Shown: positions 32,842-39,611 of the stretch, in pieces
Position numbering within the stretch: position 1 is the stretch's first letter
Layout: each line of letters opens with the position of its first letter
From: DASPWW01 sp963841715
Lineage (GTDB): Bacteria > Actinomycetota > Thermoleophilia > Solirubrobacterales > 70-9
Reading direction: 5' to 3'
DNA length: 64,000 bases
NCBI GenBank assembly: GCA_963841715.1
Contig: CAWJDP010000001.1
Location: forward strand, 868,001 to 932,000
Notes under the pieces: generated by a model
Told to the model about the DNA's origin: nothing
Seen by the model: only the letters and a program-made list of their open reading frames with translations
Databases searched by the model: none
Translations under genes and position numbers: made by a program

Positions 32842-33432
32842 ATGGGCGGTCAAGCGGTGCCCGACGAGCCGAAATCCGAGCTTAGCGCGACCGAGAAGTT
32901 CCCCTCGGAGCCCGCCGCGTATCGGGAGCGTCTGCGCGCGGCAATCCCGCTCTACGACGAGCTCGAGGACAAGTCGATCGCCGCGATCCCGTTCGCGCCC
33001 GAGCGCACTCTCGAGCTCGGGATTGGCACCGGCGAGACCGCCCGCCGCCTCCTCGACCGCTATCCCGAGACCGAGATGACGGGGCTCGATGCGAGCCCGG
33101 GGATGGTCTTCCGTGCCCGCGAGATGGGGATCGAGGTCCGGCTTGCGCGGATGGAGGATCCGCTTCCCGACGGCCCCTGGGACCTCGTGATCTCGGTGCT
33201 CTCGGTCCATCACCTGAATCCGGACCAGAAGAAGGACCTGTTCCGCCGCGTGCGCGAGCAGTCACGCTCGCTCGTGATCGGCGACGTCGTCGTCTCGGAC
33301 CCGCAGCTCGCGCCTCCGCCCGACCCTGGTTTCGACTACTACGAGGACGCCGACGAGCTGGCGGAGTGGTGCGGTGGAGAGATCGTGTGGCGGGGAGACG
33401 ACCTCGTCGTCATCCGCGCGACGTACGACTAG
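32842..33432 (+). CDS. Class I SAM-dependent methyltransferase
   Basis: A 196-residue Rossmann methyltransferase. Motif I is LELGIGTGETARRLL, the acidic end of strand 2 is in TGLDASPGM, and motif IV is WDLVISVLSVHHL. The substrate is unknown. The ATG at 32842 starts just after the divergent yceD start. A 15-base inverted repeat follows 16 bases after its stop. Confidence 0.8.
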   Translation: MGGQAVPDEPKSELSATEKFPSEPAAYRERLRAAIPLYDELEDKSIAAIPFAPERTLELGIGTGETARRLLDRYPETEMTGLDASPGMVFRAREMGIEVRLARMEDPLPDGPWDLVISVLSVHHLNPDQKKDLFRRVREQSRSLVIGDVVVSDPQLAPPPDPGFDYYEDADELAEWCGGEIVWRGDDLVVIRATYD

Positions 33433-33448
33433 CGGGCGCTTGGAGTTC

Positions 33449-33554
33449 CCGGGGGGTCGCTCATATCGGGTGCAACTACTCCCCTGAGCGGCGTGAGCGT
33501 GTCTCGCTAGTTGGGGGCAGCGTTCGTGCAGGATCCCTCTGAGCGACCCCCCGG
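33449..33554. repeat. Perfect 15-base inverted repeat flanking a 76-base spacer
   Basis: The left arm (33449-33463, CCGGGGGGTCGCTCA) and right arm (33540-33554) are exact reverse complements. Within the spacer AACTA and TAGTT can also pair. It lies between the methyltransferase stop and the enoyl-CoA hydratase start and could fold as a long-stem leader RNA or act as a terminator. There is no U-run after the right arm. Confidence 0.6.
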
Positions 33555-33621
33555 CCCTCTTCTGCCTCCCAACGAGTGGCGCGGCATACGATCCACTGGC
33601 CCCCCGCGAGAGGAGTTTGAG

Positions 33622-34428
33622 ATGGAGAAGGTCCTATACGAGAAGCGTGACCGGATCGCGTACGTGACGATCAACCGACCGGAGGCGCGAAACGCGATCG
33701 ACCCGGACGTCCACCGCGCGATGATCGAGACCTGGGCCGACTTCCGCGACGACGACTCCCTTGACGTCGCGATCCTCACCGGGACCGGCGAGGCGTTCTG
33801 CGCCGGCGCCGACCTCAAGACCTACATTCCGCCGATCGTCGCCGAGGGCTCGCCGAGCGAGATCCGCGAGATCGTCGAGCTCGGCCTGAACGGGTTCACG
33901 CGCGGGATGCACCGGATATACAAGCCGATCGTCGCCGCCGTCAACGGCTGGGCGCTCGCGGGCGGGCTCGAGACAGCGCTCGCGTGCGACATCCGGATCG
34001 CCTCGGAGCGAGCGATGTTCGGCTCGTTCGAGGCGCGCCGCGGCTTCCACCACGGCGACGGCGGGCTCGTCCGGCTCGTCAACATCTGTGGCTCCGGGGT
34101 CGCGATGCAGATGCTGCTGACCGCGGAGCCGATCGACGCGCAGCGCGCGCTCCAGTGCAACATGGTCTCGAAGATCGTCCCCCACGACCAGCTCATGGAC
34201 GAGGCCGAGACGATCGCGCGGCAGATCCTCCGCAACTCGCAGAACGCCGTTCGCTCCGCGAAGCAGACGATCCTCGACGTGATCGGCCAGCCGCTCGACT
34301 TCCAGCTCCGCACCGAGGCATGGAACGCATACACGTGCGCCGACCCCGAGGAGACGAAGGAGCTGCTCGGGCGCTTCTACGAAAAGACCGACGCCGGCCG
34401 CGCGGGGAAGCATGGGACCGAGCTGTGA
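33622..34428 (+). CDS. Enoyl-CoA hydratase/isomerase family protein
   Basis: A 268-residue crotonase-fold enzyme. The CoA oxyanion-hole segments are CAGADLKTY and WALAGGLETALACD. The second catalytic Glu region is replaced by ARRGFHHGDGG, so it may not be a classical hydratase with two Glu residues. The ATG at 33622 follows a clear GAGAGGAG ribosome site. The next gene, an SDR, starts inside its stop codon (GTGA), indicating coupled action on a CoA-linked substrate. The convergent LvaAB-like kinase genes suggest a hydroxyacyl-CoA pathway (inference). Confidence 0.87.
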   Translation: MEKVLYEKRDRIAYVTINRPEARNAIDPDVHRAMIETWADFRDDDSLDVAILTGTGEAFCAGADLKTYIPPIVAEGSPSEIREIVELGLNGFTRGMHRIYKPIVAAVNGWALAGGLETALACDIRIASERAMFGSFEARRGFHHGDGGLVRLVNICGSGVAMQMLLTAEPIDAQRALQCNMVSKIVPHDQLMDEAETIARQILRNSQNAVRSAKQTILDVIGQPLDFQLRTEAWNAYTCADPEETKELLGRFYEKTDAGRAGKHGTEL

Positions 34429-35117
34429 GCCGGAGCGCGCTGGTCACCGGAGCGGGTCGCGGCATCGGCGCCGCGATCTCGGAGCGGCTGCGTGCCGACG
34501 GGCTCGAGGTCGTGACGCTCGATCGCGACGCGGGCTGCGATCACCAGATCGACCTGCGCTCGGACCCCGTGCCTGAGCTTGGCGAGGTCGACATCTGCGT
34601 CTCGAACGCCGCCGTCACCGACACGATCGCGCCGGCGCACCGGATGACGGAGAGGCAATGGAGCCTCGACGTCGACGTCAACCTCAGCGGCGCCTTCCGC
34701 GCGATCCAGGCGTGCCTGCCGGGGATGCGCGAGCGCGGCTGGGGCCGGGTCATCGTGATCTCGAGCGGTGCGGCGCGATCGGGGCTCCCCGGCCAGGTCG
34801 CATACGCCGCCTCGAAGGCGGGCCTGCTGGGGATGACGAAGACGATCGCCGCCGAGAATGCCGGCCGCGGGGTCACCGCGAACGCGGTCCTGCCAGGGAT
34901 GGTCGCGACCGAGAAGGTGAAGGCGATGCCAAGCGAGATCATCGAGCGCCTCGACGCGGGTCTCCCCGCGGGGAGGATGGCCTCGCCGGACGAGGTCGCG
35001 GCGCTGGTCGCGTTCCTGGCCTCCGACGCGGCCGCCTACATCACCGGCGAGGCGATCGGGATCGACGGCGGCCTGTCACTGAACCCGATGTCGCTGGGCT
35101 CGGAGGACGCCGACTAG
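34425..35117 (+). CDS. SDR family oxidoreductase (FabG-like)
   Basis: A 230-residue classical short-chain dehydrogenase: TGAGRGIG cofactor motif, NAAV after strand 4, catalytic Ser in VISSGAA and YAASK active site, and the C-terminal IDGG typical of FabG. The GTG at 34425 overlaps the previous stop as GTGA. It probably oxidises a 3-hydroxyacyl-CoA or related alcohol made by the neighbouring crotonase. Confidence 0.9.
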   Translation: MSRSALVTGAGRGIGAAISERLRADGLEVVTLDRDAGCDHQIDLRSDPVPELGEVDICVSNAAVTDTIAPAHRMTERQWSLDVDVNLSGAFRAIQACLPGMRERGWGRVIVISSGAARSGLPGQVAYAASKAGLLGMTKTIAAENAGRGVTANAVLPGMVATEKVKAMPSEIIERLDAGLPAGRMASPDEVAALVAFLASDAAAYITGEAIGIDGGLSLNPMSLGSEDAD

Positions 35118-35169
35118 TGCTGGTGCTGCGCATCACCTTGAAGCTGCGCCGCGCGCCCCTGAGCAGCGC

Positions 35170-35562
35170 CTAACCCTCACCGGAACGGTCGTAGCCGGGG
35201 CGCGCAGCCTCGAGCTTTCGGCGAACGTGCTCGCGGAGCTTCGCGGCCGTGCCCTCGAGGTCCTCGTCGAGGCCGCCCTCGCGGATCAGCCCCGCTAGCC
35301 GCTCGGCCGCCTCCCGCGCGGCTTCGTCAGCCTCGCCGCCGGCGGGCGCATCCGCGGGCTCGCCGAGCAGGTCGCGGAAGAGCTTCGCATCCTCGCGCGA
35401 GGGCTCCTCGCCGACGCGAAGCTCGCGGGCGACGATCGCGCACACGTTGGCGGCGACGAGGACGATGAAGCGCTTCTGTGGCGGCGCCCATCCGCGCACG
35501 TCGCCGAACAGGAACTCGGCGACCGCGTCGAGCAGCTCCGCGGCTTCGGGTCGATCCTGCAT
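35170..35562 (-). CDS. DUF6285 (LvaB-like) protein
   Basis: A 130-residue helical protein with no catalytic motif seen: MQDRPEAAELLDAVAEFLF at the start and a Glu/Arg-rich C-terminal helix. Small proteins of this type are regularly encoded next to APH-like acyl-CoA kinases; LvaB of the Pseudomonas putida levulinate pathway is, as I recall, the studied example and is needed for the kinase LvaA. Its ATG overlaps the kinase stop (TAATG), so a 1:1 complex is likely. The family assignment is from pattern and context, not from a search. Confidence 0.65.
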   Translation of the reverse strand: MQDRPEAAELLDAVAEFLFGDVRGWAPPQKRFIVLVAANVCAIVARELRVGEEPSREDAKLFRDLLGEPADAPAGGEADEAAREAAERLAGLIREGGLDEDLEGTAAKLREHVRRKLEAARPGYDRSGEG

Positions 35563-36593
35563 TACGTGCCTAGCCCACCCCGGCGCCCCGGACGCGGAGC
35601 GGAGGAGGCGGCGGGATTGATTAGTTCCAGGAGGTCCCACTCGGGCTCGCAGATCCGGCGGCCGAGCGAAGCGAGCTCGACGCTGCGGCGCCGGCCGATC
35701 AGGTGATCGTGCGCCTGGCCGGCGCAGATCACCGCCCACTTCACGTTCCCGAGCGCCTCCCACCACCGCAGCCGCTCGGGCTCGGGACGGATGCCGCCGG
35801 CGCTCTCGTACGCGTCGAGGAACTCCCCGCGCGACGCCAGCCCCGCCGCCGGCAGCTCGTCGGCGCCGAAGCGCCACGAGCGGATGCACAGCCAGCCGAG
35901 ATCCTCGGCCGGGTCGCCGCGATGGGAGAGCTCCCAGTCGAGCACCGCGCTCAGCCCGTCGCCATCGGCGAGAAAGTTGCCGAGCCGGAAGTCGCCGTGC
36001 AGCAGCCTCGCTTCGACCGGCTGCGGCGCGTCACGCCGCAGCCACCGGAGCCCGGTCTCGACAGCGGGCAGGGGCTCGCCGATCCGCTCGAGCTCCGCCT
36101 CCCAGAACTCGCACGCCGCGACGGCGGGGTCGTCGCCGGGCGGGCTCGGCAGCCCGTCGACCGCGCCGGGGTCGATCGCGTGGATCCGCGCCAGCGCCTC
36201 GGCGAGCTGGGCCGGGAGGCGCTCGCGAGCGGCCGCGAACTCGTCGCGGCGAAGCAGCCGCGGCGGGACCGACTCCCCCTCGACGAACTCCATCAGAAAG
36301 CCCGCCGACTCGAACCGGCCGCCGTCGGGCTCGAACCGAAGCGGCCTTGGCACCGGGACCCCTGCGGCGTCCGCCGCGCCGATGACGCGGAACTCGACCT
36401 CGAGCGGGACGAATGATTCCGCGCCGGGGGGATCGCGGCGAAGCACCCAGCGGCCCGACTTGCCGCCAACGTCGAAGACCTGGCGCGACGCCCCGCCCGG
36501 GATCGGCGTGATCGCGAGCCCGCCGGGATCCTCCCCCTCGAGCTCGCCGATGACCTCGCGGACGCCCTCTACAGGCGGATTCTCAGGCGCCAT
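35562..36593 (-). CDS. Aminoglycoside-phosphotransferase-like kinase, probable 4-hydroxyacyl-CoA kinase (LvaA-like)
   Basis: A 343-residue protein-kinase-like phosphotransferase. The catalytic loop is LLHGDFRLGNF and the metal-binding motif is VLDWELSHRGDPAEDLGW. The N-lobe ATP site is GGASRQVFDV and WVLRRDPPG. These features fit the ACAD10/11-LvaA branch, which phosphorylates the 4-hydroxyl of acyl-CoAs so that an acyl-CoA dehydrogenase-like enzyme can remove it. Antibiotic resistance is not a sensible reading. It overlaps the genes on both sides. The last codons hold repeat copy B. No acyl-CoA dehydrogenase partner is in the window. Confidence 0.8.
   Translation of the reverse strand: MAPENPPVEGVREVIGELEGEDPGGLAITPIPGGASRQVFDVGGKSGRWVLRRDPPGAESFVPLEVEFRVIGAADAAGVPVPRPLRFEPDGGRFESAGFLMEFVEGESVPPRLLRRDEFAAARERLPAQLAEALARIHAIDPGAVDGLPSPPGDDPAVAACEFWEAELERIGEPLPAVETGLRWLRRDAPQPVEARLLHGDFRLGNFLADGDGLSAVLDWELSHRGDPAEDLGWLCIRSWRFGADELPAAGLASRGEFLDAYESAGGIRPEPERLRWWEALGNVKWAVICAGQAHDHLIGRRRSVELASLGRRICEPEWDLLELINPAASSAPRPGRRGGLGT
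35584..35613. repeat. Dispersed GC-rich repeat, copy B
   Basis: CCCCGGACGCGGAGCGGAGG followed by AGGCGGCGGG, within the 3' end of the kinase gene. It encodes the residues AASSAPRPGR in the minus-strand frame, outside the conserved fold. Confidence 0.5.
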
Positions 36594-37290
36594 CCCCGCG
36601 GCTCGCCCCGTGGCGCTCGAAGTGGCGCGCCGGGATCTTCGCCGGGTCCTTGTACCAGTACCACGTGCACGGGTCGTGGTCGAAGTCCTGCGGCGGGTCA
36701 GAGGGATAGACGGGGTAGCCGATCCAGCGGATCGGCAGCGCCTCGTTCATGAACGCGCAGTGCGTGCAGTAGAGCGGGAAGCCCTCGCGCCCGTAGCTCC
36801 AGTCGTGCGCCTCGTCGGTGACCCCCCAGCCGTCGTCGCCGTAGCGCCCCATCCGCCACAGCCGCTGACCCGACCCGCACGGGTTCATCGTGAACGTCAG
36901 CTTCTCCTCGTCCTCGTCGATCTCGAACGCGCCGGGCATCGGCCCGACGCCGCTCGTCGAGTGGGCGCGCCACGTCGCCGCGAGCGCCTTCGCAACCTCG
37001 CGCCGGTCGGTGTTCGCGATCGTCTCCACGGGGCGGCGCCAGCTGCGCTCGAGGCTGTACGTCCACGCCTCCTCGACCCCCTCGTCGCCGAGCCGCTCCT
37101 TCACGAACGAGATCAGCCCGGCGATCCCGTCGACGAGCAGATCGTGCATGAACTGCGACTCGAGCTTCATCTCCTCGCACAGTTGCTTCGCCTCGCCGGT
37201 GTCGCCGCGCTCAATCGCCTCGATCGCCCGCTCCATCGTCGGCCGCGACATCTCTCCCAGCTCATCGTCGGAGAACCACCGCTCGCCCAT
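36583..37290 (-). CDS. Conserved hypothetical protein with His/Cys-rich C-terminal half, in LvaAB-like operon
   Basis: No family recognised. The 235-residue protein has a helical N-terminal half (SRPTMERAIEAIERGD, then FMHDLLVDGIAGLISFVKE) and a C-terminal half rich in aromatic, Cys and His residues: NPCGSGQRLWRMG near 140, YCTHCAFMNE near 177 and DHDPCTWYWYKDP near 210. The spacing suggests a metal or cofactor site. No signal peptide is seen. Its end overlaps the kinase start by 11 bases, so it is the first gene of a three-gene operon. A role in handling the hydroxyacyl-CoA substrate is a guess from position only. Confidence 0.55.
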   Translation of the reverse strand: MGERWFSDDELGEMSRPTMERAIEAIERGDTGEAKQLCEEMKLESQFMHDLLVDGIAGLISFVKERLGDEGVEEAWTYSLERSWRRPVETIANTDRREVAKALAATWRAHSTSGVGPMPGAFEIDEDEEKLTFTMNPCGSGQRLWRMGRYGDDGWGVTDEAHDWSYGREGFPLYCTHCAFMNEALPIRWIGYPVYPSDPPQDFDHDPCTWYWYKDPAKIPARHFERHGASRGDGA

Positions 37291-37365
37291 CTCGAAACCT
37301 CCTGCTCGCTCAGCAGCGCAGCGTATAGCCGCGCGCCGAGCCGCACTCCGACGCGGAAGCGGAGG

Positions 37366-37995
37366 ATGCGGCGTATGTTCCTGGTCAGCATGCCGACGCT
37401 GGCGCTGATCCTGTGGGGAGCGTTCTTCGTCTTCGCGCTCGCGGGCCGGGTCGCCGTGCAGCTCGTGATCGCCGGCTCCACGGGCCTGGTCGGAATCGGC
37501 GGGACGTCGGGGAAGGCCGAGTGGGTCGGCGGCGCGCTGTTCATCGGCTCGCTGAACACGGCGCTGCTCGGTGCCATCCTCGAGGCGGCGCGGTCAATCG
37601 AACCGATCGCGGCCCTCGACGGGGCCGGCGGCCACATCGCCGGGATCGTCCTCTACGGGCTCGGGCTCGCCGTCACCGTCTACTCGCAGCTCGCGATGGG
37701 GAGCTCGTGGCGCTTCGGCGTTCCCGAGCAGCCGACGGAGCTGATCACGGGCGGGCCGTTCGCGCTCGTGCGCAACCCGATCTACACCGCTGTGATCACG
37801 ACCACCACCGGGCTTGCGCTGCTGACCCCGAACGTGATCTCGATCATCGGCCTCGCCGGGCTCGTGCTCGGCTTCGAGGTGCACGTCCGCGCCTCCGAGG
37901 AGCCGCAGCTGCGCAGTGCCCACGGCAGCGAATACGCGGACTACGCGGCCAGGGTCGGGCGCTTCGTGCCGAGGATCGGCCGGCTGACGGGTTAG
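37366..37995 (+). CDS. Isoprenylcysteine carboxyl methyltransferase (ICMT)-like membrane protein
   Basis: A 209-residue integral membrane protein with about five hydrophobic segments. The C-terminal part has the ICMT/PEMT-like signature: GGPFALVRNPIYTAVI, then EEPQLRSAHGSEYADYAARVGRFVP, which holds the SAM-binding Arg/Asn and Glu. Such proteins methylate lipids or lipid-linked carboxylates; the bacterial substrate is unknown. The ATG at 37366 follows AGCGGAGG. It converges on the sepIVA-like gene, and both stops lie in one hairpin. Confidence 0.8.
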   Translation: MRRMFLVSMPTLALILWGAFFVFALAGRVAVQLVIAGSTGLVGIGGTSGKAEWVGGALFIGSLNTALLGAILEAARSIEPIAALDGAGGHIAGIVLYGLGLAVTVYSQLAMGSSWRFGVPEQPTELITGGPFALVRNPIYTAVITTTTGLALLTPNVISIIGLAGLVLGFEVHVRASEEPQLRSAHGSEYADYAARVGRFVPRIGRLTG

Positions 37996-38031
37996 CCCGG
38001 CGTGCTCGGCTTCGCGTTCGCCGCCGGGCTA
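37993..38031. terminator. Bidirectional hairpin containing both stop codons
   Basis: TAGCCCGGCG (37993-38002) and CGCCGGGCTA (38022-38031) pair perfectly around a 19-base loop. The first three bases are the stop of the ICMT-like gene and the last three are the reverse complement of the stop of the opposing gene. It serves both convergent genes if functional. No U-run follows, as is common in GC-rich actinobacteria. Confidence 0.6.
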
Positions 38032-38499
38032 GCGGGTGAGCTCGACCGGCTCTTCGTCGCGCCCGGAGAGACGCTCGCGCCCGCGGCGCACGGCTGAGAG
38101 GAACTTCTCGAGGTTGACCTCGAGCGTCGAGAGGATCTCGTCCGCGTAGTCCTCCGCGCCGAGGCGGATCTGGCGCTCGGTCTCGCGGGCGTCCTCGATG
38201 ATCTCCTCGGCGCCGCGCTCAGCCTGCCTGTAGACCTCCTCGTCGGAGATCAGACGCGCCTGCTGGTCGCGGGCCTCGCTGATGATCCGCTCGGCCTCGC
38301 GCTTCGCCTCGGCCAGCATCTCCTGCCGCTCCTTGACGATCCACCGCGCCTGCTTGATCTCCTCGGGGATCGTCGCGCGCATTTGGTCGAGGAGGTCGTA
38401 AATCTCCTCGCGATCGACCCGCACCTGGTCGGTCAGGGGCACGGGGCGCGCGTTGTGGACGAGATCGTCCAGCTTGTCGATCAGGACTAGAACGTCCAT
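38029..38499 (-). CDS. SepIVA/DivIVA-like coiled-coil protein
   Basis: A 156-residue, highly charged protein that is almost all coiled coil from about residue 28 on, with a short N-terminal region MDVLVLIDKLDDLVHNA like DivIVA-type membrane-binding starts. The segment EAKREAERIISEARDQQARL resembles the mycobacterial septation factor SepIVA. It probably organises the division site or polar growth. It lies 89 bases after coaD in the same direction. Function is inferred from similarity to that family, not demonstrated. Confidence 0.75.
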   Translation of the reverse strand: MDVLVLIDKLDDLVHNARPVPLTDQVRVDREEIYDLLDQMRATIPEEIKQARWIVKERQEMLAEAKREAERIISEARDQQARLISDEEVYRQAERGAEEIIEDARETERQIRLGAEDYADEILSTLEVNLEKFLSAVRRGRERLSGRDEEPVELTR

Positions 38500-38588
38500 T
38501 AGTGGTTGCTAAAGCTTAGGGATCGGGGCAGTCGGGGAGATTCAGGCCACGACTTCGTCGCCGGCCTGCAACCTCCTGCCCAGGAGGC

Positions 38589-39086
38589 CTAAGAACGCCC
38601 GATCCGTTCCGTGAGCGCCTCGGCGACCGGGCCAGGGACCAGGTCCGAGACGTCGCCGCCGAACGTCGCCATCTCCTTGACCCCGGTCGAGGAGAGAAAG
38701 CTGTACTCCGGGGAGGCGAACAGGTAGACGCTCTCGACGTCGGGGGCGAGCTTGCGGTTGAGCTGGTTCATCTCCAACTCGTACTCGAAGTCCGAGATCG
38801 CGCGCATCCCCTTGACGATCGCGCCGGCGCCGTTCTCGCGCGCGAACTCGACGAGCAGGTTCGAGAAGGTCTCCACCGAGACGTTCTCGAGGTCTGCCGT
38901 GGCGTCCTCGATGAACGCACGGCGCTCGTCGGCCGTGAACAGGGTCTTCTGCTTGCGAATCGGGAGGTTGACGACCCCGACGACGACGCGGTCGAACACG
39001 CGCGCGCAGCGGCCGATGATGTCGAGATGGCCGTTCGTGACCGGGTCGTAGCTACCCGGGCAGACGACCGTGCGGCCGTCAGGCAT
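38589..39086 (-). CDS. coaD: Phosphopantetheine adenylyltransferase
   Basis: A 165-residue nucleotidyltransferase for the penultimate step of coenzyme A synthesis. The nucleotide motif is PGSYDPVTNGHLDII (T/HxGH form), and the C-terminal motif is SFLSSTGVKEMA. Length is standard. It overlaps the rsmD stop by eight bases. The rsmD-coaD pair is widely conserved. Confidence 0.97.
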   Translation of the reverse strand: MPDGRTVVCPGSYDPVTNGHLDIIGRCARVFDRVVVGVVNLPIRKQKTLFTADERRAFIEDATADLENVSVETFSNLLVEFARENGAGAIVKGMRAISDFEYELEMNQLNRKLAPDVESVYLFASPEYSFLSSTGVKEMATFGGDVSDLVPGPVAEALTERIGRS

Positions 39087-39609
39087 CGCCCTGCACCGCG
39101 TGGATCCGGATCATCGTGTCGCCGTAGCGCCGCTCGGTGACGAGCGGGAGCCCGAGCTCGAGCGGATCGCGTACAGCCGACTCGACGATCAAGCGTCCCC
39201 CCTTTGCGAGGCGCGGCGGGACGAGCTGGTCGAGCTGAGAGCCAAGGCGGTCGGCGAGTCTATACGGCGCGTCGCAGAACACGAGCTCGTAGCGGCCGCC
39301 GTCGCGGCGAAGGAAGCGCAGCGCGTCCGCGCGAACGACCTCGGAGCGCTCCCTGAGCCCGAGCTCGCGGACGTTTCGCAGCGCCGGCGACGTGTCGGTG
39401 TCGACGAGCGTCGCGTGCCGGGCTCCGCGCGACAGCGCCTCGATCGCGAGCGCGCCGGTACCGGAGTAGAGATCGAGCACCCGGGCACCCTCGATGTCTC
39501 CGAGGATCGAGAACACGGCCTCACGGACGCGATCGGCGGTCGGCCGCACTTCCCCGCCCTTCGGCGCGGCCAGCCTCCGCCCGCCCAACTCGCCGGCGAC
39601 AACTCGCAT
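39079..39609 (-). CDS. rsmD: 16S rRNA (guanine-966-N2)-methyltransferase RsmD
   Basis: A 176-residue SAM methyltransferase with the family start RVVAGELGGRRLAAPKG, motif I LDLYSGTGALAIEALSRGA, and motif IV CDAPYRL. The common form of motif IV is DPPY, so Ala replaces the first Pro. It modifies G966 of 16S rRNA near the P site. It lies between recG and coaD with almost no gap. Confidence 0.95.
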   Translation of the reverse strand: MRVVAGELGGRRLAAPKGGEVRPTADRVREAVFSILGDIEGARVLDLYSGTGALAIEALSRGARHATLVDTDTSPALRNVRELGLRERSEVVRADALRFLRRDGGRYELVFCDAPYRLADRLGSQLDQLVPPRLAKGGRLIVESAVRDPLELGLPLVTERRYGDTMIRIHAVQGDA

Positions 39610-39611
39610 TC

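Noticed and set aside
35562..36593. Aminoglycoside resistance kinase
   Set aside because: The overlapping small partner and CoA-metabolism neighbours fit the LvaA/ACAD10-11 kinase branch better.
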